Origin: Paracidovorax konjaci
GTDB taxonomy: Bacteria > Pseudomonadota > Gammaproteobacteria > Burkholderiales > Burkholderiaceae_C
DNA length: 64,000 nt
Assembly: GCF_900112675.1 (NCBI RefSeq)
Contig: NZ_FOMQ01000005.1
Location: 186,001-250,000 of the forward strand
Direction: 5' to 3'
A program made the translations under genes and the position numbers. Position 1 is the first letter of the stretch; each line of letters opens with the position of its first letter. The notes beneath the pieces are model-generated. The model did not search any database, was not told where the DNA came from, and was given only the letters and a program-made list of their open reading frames with translations. Of this stretch, positions 29,545-37,254 are shown piece after piece.

Positions 29545-30393
29545 CTATGCCGCGGCCGAAGCCATCGCGGCCTGGTACCTGCCGAAAACCGCCATGGCCT
29601 CTTGCTGCGATGCAGCCCCGGCACCCAGCAAAGGCAATATCTGTGCAGGGACACCGTACTTTTGCAGCGCTTGCTCGACACTCGCCACCGTGCTGTCGCC
29701 CAACGACTCCGCCATGGCATGCCGCACATGCGCAGCGAATGCAAGCTCGGACGGAGGAATCTGGTCCAGGTGGATCTCATAACCCATGGCCGCCAGAAAA
29801 GGCCCCGGTCCCTGGGTCTGGAAGTGATCGCCCAACGCCTTGGCAGCGACCCCATTCATGTCCTCGCCCAACGCCGGATCGGTCATCACGCGCATCAGGT
29901 TGTCGATGCCCTTGGCGGCCTCGGTGCGCAGCCAGCCGGCCGGAGCCACCATGGGTGCGCTCGATTGCAACCGCGCGTTCTGCACGGCCATCCACAGCGC
30001 CATCGCTTCGCCGGGCGCCACCGAGCTGCCTCCATCGAGGTGCGGCTCGAGTTCCGCCTCCAGCGCGTTGCGCTGCGCGACGGTCATGGCCTGCGCCTGC
30101 CGGAGCTGCTCATGGGCCGTCGCCTTCAGCAGATTCCGGGTCCGCTCCTGCGTTGCCCGCAGGCTGAGCGCGTGCGGTGCCGTGCGCGCCGGACTCGCGG
30201 AGCGCGCACGCGAGGCGGGCGACTCGGTCGACGCCGACCGGCCGCGCGACGCCCCGGCCAGCGCATGGTCCGCATGCTGCGCGGAGCCGCGCGGCGAGGT
30301 GGAGCCGCCGGCCACCGGCGACGAGGGGCCCTGCTCGGGCGGAAGCGTGGAGGTGCGCCGCGGCGATGCCGGCGCGCAGACGTGGAGGGTCAT
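29545..30393 (-). CDS. Type III effector candidate, short paralogue of the adjacent NEL protein (no ligase domain)
   Basis: The 282-residue protein has no named family that I recognise. The first 80 residues are rich in Ser, Pro, Ala and Arg with no hydrophobic signal, typical of type III secretion leaders. Residues 93-206 align with residues 88-252 of the NEL protein at 30840: both have AxEQ, AQR..LE..LE, EAMxLWxxVQxARL (129-142 here) and NLMRVMTDPAL/NHLLRVIGDAAL, then AAMGYEI/AASGYQF. The C-terminal E3 ligase part is absent. A perfect PIP box and -10 precede it. Function is unknown; it could be a substrate-binding module, regulator or decoy of the NEL effector. Confidence 0.8.
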   Translation of the reverse strand: MTLHVCAPASPRRTSTLPPEQGPSSPVAGGSTSPRGSAQHADHALAGASRGRSASTESPASRARSASPARTAPHALSLRATQERTRNLLKATAHEQLRQAQAMTVAQRNALEAELEPHLDGGSSVAPGEAMALWMAVQNARLQSSAPMVAPAGWLRTEAAKGIDNLMRVMTDPALGEDMNGVAAKALGDHFQTQGPGPFLAAMGYEIHLDQIPPSELAFAAHVRHAMAESLGDSTVASVEQALQKYGVPAQILPLLGAGAASQQEAMAVFGRYQAAMASAAA

Positions 30394-30432
30394 GGCGGTT
30401 CAGTTTCCTGTGGGTCCCATCGGGATGGCGCC

Positions 30433-30494
30433 ATGCTGGCGCAGCCACGCCGCGCGGTCCCGGGCCATCGCGAAGCGCGCCACGGCCCGGCGAA
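30433..30494 (-). promoter_or_regulatory. HrpX-type promoter: PIP box plus -10 of the short effector
   Basis: On the minus strand TTCGC (30494-30490), 15 nt, TTCGC (30474-30470) is a perfect PIP box. After a further 31 nt comes CAGCAT (30438-30433), matching the YANNNT -10 used at PIP-box promoters. The start codon is 40 nt beyond. This marks the gene as a member of the type III secretion regulon. Confidence 0.85.
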
Positions 30495-30608
30495 GCGTGC
30501 GCCCATGGCGCCCGCGCCACCCTCCGCTGCAGCGAGCGCAGGGCGAGGCGGGCGATGCCGCCTGGCGCACGCGCCGGCCTGGTGAGCCGCCATACCTTCA
30601 GACAGGCA

Positions 30609-30658
30609 TTTGCTATTTATTTGATAGCAAACTATTGAATGAAAACGGCGGCATGGAG
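30609..30658 (+). repeat. Interspersed repeat, copy 2
   Basis: TTTGCTATTTATTTGATAGC and its continuation contain a small hairpin (TGCTAT...ATAGCA) followed by AACTATTGAATG and the tail GGCGGCATGGAGC. It lies in the 446-bp non-coding region between the two effector genes. Apart from the hrp promoter and this repeat I see nothing else in that region. Confidence 0.8.
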
Positions 30659-30839
30659 CACTTTTTATCCAAAGACATGCCTGGGGTGGCCATGTGCCGG
30701 CGCCCCACATGCAGGCGCTCAAGGGCCCCGCCGCCATGCGCCATGGCAGGCCGCCCGACAGCGGTATCGGCACGGGCGCGCGCTGGTGCGCAACGCCACG
30801 GACCGCGCCGTGGACTTCCGACCGCCCGGCCGAAGAAAA

Positions 30840-32822
30840 TCAGCCGCCCGGCATGCCCGAGTGCTGCCGCAGCAACGCATCCTCGGCCTCGCGCTTGCGG
30901 CGCACGTAGTCGGCGGCGGCCTCGTTGTAGGCCACGCGCTCTTCCACGTGGGCATCGCCGTCGCGCGGCAGATCCCGGTCGTGGAACGGGTCTTCGTCGA
31001 AATCCGCCTCCAGCTTCGCGAAAGGCTCCGGGTGCAGCAGGCGCACGCCGTCGCGCCAGGCACCGAGCGACAGCAGGAACGGCCCCAGCGTCCCGGGATC
31101 GGCCTGGGCCTCCAGCACGCGGCCGGCGATCGTCGCCAGGTCGGTGGGCGTCAGCACGCTCTCGGGCGCATAGGCCATTTCGGAGGGAACGCTGTCGGGC
31201 AGGTCCAGCGCCTGCTTGAGCGCCACCTGTGCGTGCAGCAGGGTCTCCATCGACTCGCGGTCCAGCTGGCCCGCCATGTCCTCTGGAAGGCCCTGGAGTT
31301 GCCGGGCGCGCTGGATGAACAGGTGCACCTCGGTCTCCAGCGCGCCCAGCCGGAACTGGCGCCGCGCCCAGTCCCCCAGCCCGGCGGCATCCACACGGCC
31401 CTCGCGGATGGCGCGTGCCATGCCATGGGCGCGCACGGCGAGCACGATGGCGGCGAACCCCGCCGCCACGTTGTCGCCGCAGGTGCCCAGCGCGTTCGCG
31501 GACATCGCGAACACCTGGGCCCGGAGGGTGCTGTCCTCGCACACCGCCCGGATCACCTCGCGGCCCTCTTCCAGGATCGCCCGCCCCCGGCCCGCGGGAT
31601 CGGCCAGCGCGAGCGCGGACGGGTGCCGCCGCTCGAGCAGCCGCGAGAACGACGATGCATAGGTTTCCGATCCGAACGCTCCGATGCCCCGCTCCGGCGC
31701 GTCCCGCTGCGGCGTGTCCAGCCATTCCCCGGCCACCTCCGCCAGCGGGCGCGCCTTCGCGATGTCGTCGTCCAGATCGGCCTCCTCGCGCAGCAGCCGC
31801 CGCGCTTGCGCCAGGACCGACAGCGCGGCATCGCGAGCCTCCGGCGTCTCCATGGCCTCCAGAACCTGTGCCTGCGCCGCCGCCATCGCATCGGCCGCCG
31901 CATGCTTCAGCAAGGCTTTCACGGCGCCCACGCGCCGCGCGGGCGACGGATCGGCCAGCACGGCCCGCAACGCGTCGCCGAGCGACGGCTCCGCACGGCC
32001 AGGCAGGGAACCGGGGTGACGCGCGGCGAAGGCCTGCTCCCAGCGGCTGAGGAACGTCTCATCCGTGAACTGGTAGCCCGACGCCGCCAGCGCAGCGATG
32101 CCCTCCCGCCGCAGCCTGTTCGCATGCGCCGGGGCGATGGTGCCCTCGGCCTCGCAGTGGTAGCGCAGCGCCTGCTCGGCAGCCCCGCGCAGCGCCGGCT
32201 CCAGCGCCGCATCGCCGATCACGCGCAGCAGGTGGTTGAGCGCCGCGCGGTACTCCGGCCGGAGCATCGAGTCGTAGTAATCGCTGCGGCTGTCGGCCAT
32301 CCGCTGCGCCAGGGTGGTGGCCGAGAAAAGCCCCGCGCCCAGCGTGTGCACGATGTTGCCCGCCTGGGCCCGGTGGTGCGCGCTGCGGTGCTCGCCCGTG
32401 TGGGTGCGCAAGCGGGCGTGCTGCACGGACAGCCACAAGGTCATCGCCTCCTTGCGCTCACGCGGGTCGGCGGCCTGCCGGAACCGCTGCTCCAGCGCCT
32501 CTTCCAGGCGGGCGCGCTGGGCAGGCGCGAGCCGCTTGGCATAGAGATACTGCTCGGACGCCGGCTTCTTGAGCCAGCGATCGTGCAGCGTTGCCGAGCG
32601 CCGAGCCATCTCGCCCAGCGCGGACTGCACCCATGCGCCGTCCACGCGCGGCCGCCGCCCGGCCGCCCCCGCCACGGGCGCGCGCGCGTTCCCCGGCGGA
32701 AAGCCCGCGCCTGCCGCGGGTGCGGAGCCCCGGCCCGCGGCAGGCGCGGGCGCGGCGCCCTGGGCATCGTGCGGCCGGGCACGGATCGGCGAAGCCGGCA
32801 GGCCGGACTGGATGGCAGGCAT
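30840..32822 (-). CDS. Type III effector with C-terminal NEL (IpaH/SspH-type) E3 ubiquitin ligase domain, no LRR
   Basis: The 660-residue protein has a Pro/Ala/Gly-rich leader (about 1-65) without signal peptide, a helical region shared with the short effector (about 88-252), a further helical segment, and a NEL domain from about residue 385. The NEL match is collinear with IpaH: SFSRLLERR, then FAMSANALGTCGDNVA (IpaH FAVAADATESCEDRVA), QFRLGALETEVHLFI, and DLATIAGRVLEAQ with GAWRDGV. The catalytic CxD is Cys448-Gly-Asp450. The LRR block that precedes NEL in IpaH and SspH is absent. The ATG at 32822 is chosen because it follows the PIP-box promoter by 35 nt; the frame stays open far upstream, antisense to ilvA and opgD. 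Predicted role: ubiquitination of host proteins after type III delivery. Confidence 0.88.
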   Translation of the reverse strand: MPAIQSGLPASPIRARPHDAQGAAPAPAAGRGSAPAAGAGFPPGNARAPVAGAAGRRPRVDGAWVQSALGEMARRSATLHDRWLKKPASEQYLYAKRLAPAQRARLEEALEQRFRQAADPRERKEAMTLWLSVQHARLRTHTGEHRSAHHRAQAGNIVHTLGAGLFSATTLAQRMADSRSDYYDSMLRPEYRAALNHLLRVIGDAALEPALRGAAEQALRYHCEAEGTIAPAHANRLRREGIAALAASGYQFTDETFLSRWEQAFAARHPGSLPGRAEPSLGDALRAVLADPSPARRVGAVKALLKHAAADAMAAAQAQVLEAMETPEARDAALSVLAQARRLLREEADLDDDIAKARPLAEVAGEWLDTPQRDAPERGIGAFGSETYASSFSRLLERRHPSALALADPAGRGRAILEEGREVIRAVCEDSTLRAQVFAMSANALGTCGDNVAAGFAAIVLAVRAHGMARAIREGRVDAAGLGDWARRQFRLGALETEVHLFIQRARQLQGLPEDMAGQLDRESMETLLHAQVALKQALDLPDSVPSEMAYAPESVLTPTDLATIAGRVLEAQADPGTLGPFLLSLGAWRDGVRLLHPEPFAKLEADFDEDPFHDRDLPRDGDAHVEERVAYNEAAADYVRRKREAEDALLRQHSGMPGG

Positions 32823-32856
32823 GGGGGGGTTCCAGGGGCGGTGGGGATGGCACCCG

Positions 32857-32918
32857 ACGATGCCCACCCGCGCGCGGCCCGCCCGCCGCCGGCGCGAAGC
32901 CGCCGCCCGCCGCGCGAA
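32857..32918 (-). promoter_or_regulatory. HrpX-type promoter: PIP box plus -10 of the NEL effector
   Basis: On the minus strand TTCGC (32918-32914), 15 nt, TTCGC (32898-32894) is a perfect PIP box. After 31 nt comes CATCGT (32862-32857), a YANNNT -10. The ATG is 34 nt further. The geometry is identical to that at 30433-30494. The box lies in the promoter region of the divergent ilvA gene. Confidence 0.87.
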
Positions 32919-32938
32919 GCCCGCACCGCGGCACACGC

Positions 32939-32951
32939 CACAATGGCGCCC
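32939..32951 (+). promoter_or_regulatory. Candidate -10 of ilvA, nearly leaderless
   Basis: CACAAT (32939-32944) is followed by 7 nt and the ATG at 32952. The string ACAATGGCGCCCATG is identical to the one in front of metH. The corresponding -35 position (about 32916-32921) falls on the PIP box of the divergent effector gene. Confidence 0.42.
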
Positions 32952-34151
32952 ATGCTCACACTCCCCGACATCCAGGCCGCCGCCGCCCGACTCCAGGGCC
33001 AGGTGCTCGACACCCCCTGCGTCGAATCGCGCACGCTCTCGCAGATCGTGGGCGCGCAGGTGTTCCTCAAGTTCGAGAACCTGCAGTTCACCGCATCCTT
33101 CAAGGAACGCGGCGCCTGCAACAAGCTCACGCAGCTGTCCGACGAGGAGCGCCGACGCGGCGTGGTCGCCATGAGCGCCGGCAACCATGCCCAGGGCGTC
33201 GCCTACCACGCGCAGCGCCTGGGCCTGGTGGCCGTGATCGTGATGCCGCGCTTCACGCCCGGCGTGAAGGTGGAGCGCACGCGCGGCTTCGGCGCGCAGG
33301 TGGTGCTGCACGGCGACACGCTGGAGGAAGCCCGGGCCCATGCCTATGCGCTGGCCGAGGAGCGCGGCCTCACCTTCGTGCACCCCTACGACGACGAGGC
33401 CGTCGCCGCGGGCCAGGGCACGGTGGGCCTGGAAATGCTGCAGGCCGTGCCCGACCTGGACAGCCTCGTCATCGCGGTGGGTGGCGGCGGCCTCATCGCC
33501 GGCATCGCCACCGCGGCCAAGGCGCTCAAGCCGGACATCGAGATCGTCGGCGTGCAGACCTCGCGGTTTCCGGCCATGGTGAATGCGGTCAAGGGCACGC
33601 ACCACCCCCAGGGCACCTCCACCATCGCCGAGGGCATTGCCGTGGGCACGCCGGGCCAGACCACGCGCGCCGTGATCGAGCGGCTCGTGGACGACCTGCT
33701 GCTGGTGGACGAGGGCGACATCGAGCAGGCCGTGCTGATGCTGCTGGAGATCGAGAAGACGCTGGTCGAAGGCGCGGGCGCCGCGGGCCTGGCGGCCCTG
33801 CTGCGCCACCCGGAGCGCTTCCGCGGCAAGCGCGTGGGCCTGGTGCTGTGCGGCGGCAACATCGACCCGCTGCTGCTGGCCGCCATCATCGAGCGCGGCA
33901 TGGTGCGCTCCGGCCGGCTGGCGCGCATCAAGGTAAGCGCGCGCGACGTGCCCGGCGTGCTCGCGCGCATCACCGCCACGGTGGCCGAGGCCGGCGCCAA
34001 CATCGAGGAGGTGCACCACCAGCGCGCCTTCACCATGCTGGCCGCGCAGAACGTGGAGATCGAACTCGTGCTGCAGACCCGCGGCCAGGAGCACGTGCAG
34101 CAGGTGCTGGAGCATCTGCGCAAGGCTGCCATGCAGGCCGACCTGATGTGA
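32952..34151 (+). CDS. ilvA: Threonine ammonia-lyase (threonine dehydratase) with C-terminal ACT domain
   Basis: The 399-residue PLP enzyme deaminates threonine to 2-oxobutanoate, the first step toward isoleucine. The PLP lysine is in ASFKERGA, the phosphate-binding glycines in AVGGGGLIAG, and a C-terminal single ACT domain reads RIKVSARDVPGVLARITATVAEAG. The one-ACT, about 400-residue form is the short biosynthetic/catabolic type common in beta-proteobacteria rather than the 500-residue E. coli IlvA. The start MLTLPDIQ matches relatives; an ATG 9 nt upstream overlaps the predicted -10. Confidence 0.93.
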   Translation: MLTLPDIQAAAARLQGQVLDTPCVESRTLSQIVGAQVFLKFENLQFTASFKERGACNKLTQLSDEERRRGVVAMSAGNHAQGVAYHAQRLGLVAVIVMPRFTPGVKVERTRGFGAQVVLHGDTLEEARAHAYALAEERGLTFVHPYDDEAVAAGQGTVGLEMLQAVPDLDSLVIAVGGGGLIAGIATAAKALKPDIEIVGVQTSRFPAMVNAVKGTHHPQGTSTIAEGIAVGTPGQTTRAVIERLVDDLLLVDEGDIEQAVLMLLEIEKTLVEGAGAAGLAALLRHPERFRGKRVGLVLCGGNIDPLLLAAIIERGMVRSGRLARIKVSARDVPGVLARITATVAEAGANIEEVHHQRAFTMLAAQNVEIELVLQTRGQEHVQQVLEHLRKAAMQADLM

Positions 34152-34259
34152 TCCACCGCCCCGCGCGGATGTAGGACGCGGGCGGCTTTTGCGGCCAATG
34201 CCCGTACAAACACACGGCGTTGCATCACGGCCGCGTCGTTTTCGGCACACTGCGGGCCC

Positions 34260-35864
34260 ATGCAGAAACCCCAACGACGCCATTTCCTCCGCACCCTCGG
34301 CCACGGCGCCGCGCTGGCCACCGCGGGCGGGCTGGGCCTGAACTGGACCCAGGCCTTCGCTGCGCTCAAGCCCCTGGGCCAGCCCCAGGCCTTCGATTTC
34401 GCGGGCCTCAAGGGCCAGGCACGCGCCCTCGCGGCCAAGGCCTACGAACCGCCGAAAGACACCATTCCGCCCTCGGTGGGCAAGCTCGACTGGGACCAGT
34501 ACCAGTCCATCCAGTTCCAGGGCGACCACGCGCTCTGGGCCGACGAGAAGCTGCGCTTCCAGGCCAAGTTCTTCCACCTGGGCCTGTTCTTCAAGAAGCC
34601 CGTGCGCATGTTCGAACTGGCGGACGGCAAGGCCCAGGAGCTGGCCTACGACCCCGCGATGTTCGACTACGGCAAGAGCGGCCTGAAGGCCGGCGAACTG
34701 CCGCCGAACCTCGGCTTCGCGGGCTTTCGGCTGAACTTCCACACCGACCCCGTGCGCGACGTGACGGCCTTCCTGGGCGCGAGCTACTTCCGCGCCGTGG
34801 GCGGCGAGTGGCAGTACGGCCTCTCGGCCCGCGGCCTCGCGATCGACACCGGCATGCAGCGCCCCGAGGAATTCCCGGACTTCACCGCCTTCTACCTGGA
34901 GCGGCCCGCACCGGGCTCCAACACCGTGGTGGTGCTCGCACTGCTGGACTCTCCGAGCGTGGCCGGCGCCTACCGCTTCGCGATCACGCCGGGCGACACG
35001 CAGGTGATGGAGATCGACGCCGCGCTCTACCCGCGCAAGACGATCGAGCGCCTCGGCATCGCCCCCTGCACCAGCATGTTCCAGCACGGCGAGAACGACC
35101 GCCGCATGGCCTACGACTGGCGCCCCGAGATCCATGACTCCGACGGTTTGCAGATGTGGCGCGGCAACGGCGAATGGGTGTGGCGGCCGCTCACCAATCC
35201 GCCGACGCTGCAGTTCAACGCCTTCGCCGACCAGGGCCCGCGCGGCTTCGGCCTGGTGCAGCGCGACCGCAACTTCGACCACTACCAGGACGACGGCGTG
35301 TTCTACGAGCGCCGGCCCTCGCTCTGGGTGGAGCCCAAGGCCGACTGGGGCGCGGGCTCCGTGCAGCTGGTGGAGATCCCCACCATCGACGAGACCTTCG
35401 ACAACATCGTCGCGTTCTGGAACCCCGACCGCAAGCCGCAGGCCGGCGAGGAACTGCTCATCGGCTACCGGCTGTTCTGGGGCGCCCACCCACCCGCGCA
35501 ATCGTCCCTGGCCCGTTGCGTGGCCACGTGGACGGGCCTGGGCGGCGTGGTGGGCCAGCCGCGCAAGTATTTCTCCTGGCGCTTCGCGGTGGACTTCGCG
35601 GGCGAAAACCTCACGGCCCTGGGCCGCAACGCCAAGGTCGAGCCCGTCATCACCGTAAGCCGCGGCAAGGTGGAGATCACCTCCGCACGCCCGCAGGACG
35701 CCATCAACGGCTGGCGCGCGATGTTCGACGTCCGCCCCGAGGACGACAGCACCAACCCGATCACGATCCGCATGTTCCTGCGCGGCGAGAACGGCGCGCC
35801 GCTCTCGGAGACCTGGCTCTACCAGTGGGTGCCGCCCGCTCCGGCGGACCGCCGCCTGTACTGA
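34260..35864 (+). CDS. opgD: Periplasmic glucan biosynthesis protein OpgD (MdoD)
   Basis: The 534-residue protein has a twin-arginine signal (QRRHFLRTLG followed by a weakly hydrophobic stretch), as expected for Tat-exported OpgD. The mature part follows the MdoG/MdoD family: FHLGLFFKKPVRMFE, GFAGFRLNFH, FLGASYFRAVG, TSMFQHGEND and RPSLWVEPK. It modifies osmoregulated periplasmic glucans, which matter for envelope stress and plant virulence in several pathogens. The gene stands alone on this strand, about 100 bp after ilvA. Confidence 0.94.
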   Translation: MQKPQRRHFLRTLGHGAALATAGGLGLNWTQAFAALKPLGQPQAFDFAGLKGQARALAAKAYEPPKDTIPPSVGKLDWDQYQSIQFQGDHALWADEKLRFQAKFFHLGLFFKKPVRMFELADGKAQELAYDPAMFDYGKSGLKAGELPPNLGFAGFRLNFHTDPVRDVTAFLGASYFRAVGGEWQYGLSARGLAIDTGMQRPEEFPDFTAFYLERPAPGSNTVVVLALLDSPSVAGAYRFAITPGDTQVMEIDAALYPRKTIERLGIAPCTSMFQHGENDRRMAYDWRPEIHDSDGLQMWRGNGEWVWRPLTNPPTLQFNAFADQGPRGFGLVQRDRNFDHYQDDGVFYERRPSLWVEPKADWGAGSVQLVEIPTIDETFDNIVAFWNPDRKPQAGEELLIGYRLFWGAHPPAQSSLARCVATWTGLGGVVGQPRKYFSWRFAVDFAGENLTALGRNAKVEPVITVSRGKVEITSARPQDAINGWRAMFDVRPEDDSTNPITIRMFLRGENGAPLSETWLYQWVPPAPADRRLY

Positions 35865-35976
35865 AAAAAGGGGCGGATGACTGAGGTTTGTACCGAGGCA
35901 TCCGCCAGGCCGCACGGCGGGGGCTGTCGCTAGAATGGCCCTTCCCATCCGCCACCCCTGTTCCGAGGAGACCGCC

Positions 35977-36129
35977 ATGGCCCATGACACCACCACCACC
36001 CCGCATGCCGGCGAGCAGCACGCCCCCGACGGCGTGGAAGCCGTGGTGCCCTTCATGCCCATCGTGCTGCCCGTGGCCGGCGGCGTGCTGATGTTCCTGC
36101 TGGCCTTCATCGCCATCTACATGGCCTGA
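35977..36129 (+). CDS. Small single-pass membrane protein (50 residues), function unknown
   Basis: The ATG at 35977 follows a strong GAGGAG site. The N-terminal half is polar (His, Thr, Glu, Asp) and the C-terminal half is one transmembrane helix (VLPVAGGVLMFLLAFIAIYMA) that ends at the stop. TAGAAT at 35931 could be its -10, and a strong terminator follows 21 bp after the stop. I do not recognise the family. Its own ribosome site, -10-like hexamer and terminator make it a real gene. Confidence 0.75.
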   Translation: MAHDTTTTPHAGEQHAPDGVEAVVPFMPIVLPVAGGVLMFLLAFIAIYMA

Positions 36130-36150
36130 GCCGGCACACCCCGCGCCACC

Positions 36151-36177
36151 AGCCCCGCGCCTGCGGGGCTTTTTCTT
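36151..36177 (+). terminator. Rho-independent terminator
   Basis: AGCCCCGC-GCCT-GCGGGGCT followed by TTTTCTTT. The 8-bp GC-rich stem and U-tract end the transcript of the small membrane protein gene. Confidence 0.9.
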
Positions 36178-36243
36178 TGGAGCGCACCAGCCCGCGCTCC
36201 GCCCGATTCCGTGAACCCTTCTCTCCGATACAAGGACCAACCC

Positions 36244-36966
36244 ATGCGCGCCGGCCACGCCCTCGTTCTCTTCTCCGGAGGCCAGGACTCCACCACCTGC
36301 CTGGCCTGGGCGCTCGAACGCTTCGAACGCGTGGAGACCATCGGCTTCGACTACGGCCAGCGCCACCATGTGGAGCTGCAGGCCCGCACGGCCGTGCTGG
36401 CGGCGCTGCGCGCGCAGTTCCCGGCGTGGGCCGCGCGCCTGGGAGACGACCACATGGTCGACCTCGCGGTGCTCGGGCAGATCAGCGACACCGCGCTCAC
36501 GCGCGACACGGCCATCCAGATGACCGAGGCCGGCCTGCCCAACACCTTCGTGCCCGGACGCAACCTGTTGTTCTTCCAGATGGCCGCGGCCGTGGGCTAC
36601 CGGCGCGGCCTGCACACCCTGGTGGGCGGCATGTGCGAAACCGACTTCTCGGGCTACCCCGACTGCCGCGACGACACGCTCAAGGCACTCCAGGTGGCCC
36701 TGTCGCTGGGCATGGGCCAGCGCTTCACGATCGACACCCCGCTGATGTGGATCGACAAGGCCGATACCTGGGAACTGGCCCGCCAGCTCGGCGGCGACGC
36801 CCTGGTGCGGCTCATCGTGCAGGACACCCACACCTGCTACCACGGCGTGCGCGGCGCGCTGCACGCCTGGGGCCATGGCTGCGGCGAATGCCCGGCCTGC
36901 GCACTGCGGCAGGCGGGTTACGAGCGGTGGGCGGCCCGGCGCCCCGCCCACGCGGCGAGCGGCTGA
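36244..36966 (+). CDS. queC: 7-cyano-7-deazaguanine synthase QueC
   Basis: The 240-residue protein has the PP-loop [12 protein letters not shown], the substrate region [10 protein letters not shown] and the C-terminal zinc cysteines (DTHTCYHG...[11 protein letters not shown]). It converts 7-carboxy-7-deazaguanine to preQ0 in queuosine synthesis. The start [13 protein letters not shown] at 36244 is preferred; a GTG at 36211 would add 11 residues without a clear ribosome site. Confidence 0.95.
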   Translation: MRAGHALVLFSGGQDSTTCLAWALERFERVETIGFDYGQRHHVELQARTAVLAALRAQFPAWAARLGDDHMVDLAVLGQISDTALTRDTAIQMTEAGLPNTFVPGRNLLFFQMAAAVGYRRGLHTLVGGMCETDFSGYPDCRDDTLKALQVALSLGMGQRFTIDTPLMWIDKADTWELARQLGGDALVRLIVQDTHTCYHGVRGALHAWGHGCGECPACALRQAGYERWAARRPAHAASG

Positions 36967-37027
36967 CTCCGCCGAAGGAGCGCGACCAACCCCACATAAC
37001 CCCATGCACTTTTTGCATGAATTTTGC

Positions 37028-37046
37028 CCCTGTCCGACAGACAGGG
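37028..37046. promoter_or_regulatory. Inverted repeat upstream of pckG
   Basis: CCCTGTC-CGACA-GACAGGG is a perfect 7-bp dyad in the 288-bp gap between queC and pckG. It could be an operator for pckG or the stem of a weak terminator for queC (no U-tract follows). Nothing else in the gap is clear. Confidence 0.4.
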
Positions 37047-37254
37047 CGAGGGCGGATTCATAAAATCGTCATCTCCAGCCGACCTGCGGATGACCCGTCG
37101 CCTCCAGCGCGATCCACATCCCTTCCAGCGTTGTCCGCCCGCCGACTGAGCCGCAAGCCGTTTTTTCAAAGACAGCGCTCAGGAGCCAGCGCGGCCATGC
37201 CGCATTCCGGCCGCTTCCTTTGAAAAGACCGTTTTCAACTTCAGGAAGCTCCCG

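Noticed and set aside
32823-36116. Open frame on the minus strand extending the NEL effector upstream by more than 1000 codons
   Set aside because: It runs antisense through ilvA, opgD and the small membrane gene, all with strong family matches. The PIP-box promoter lies at 32857-32918, so the effector starts at 32822.
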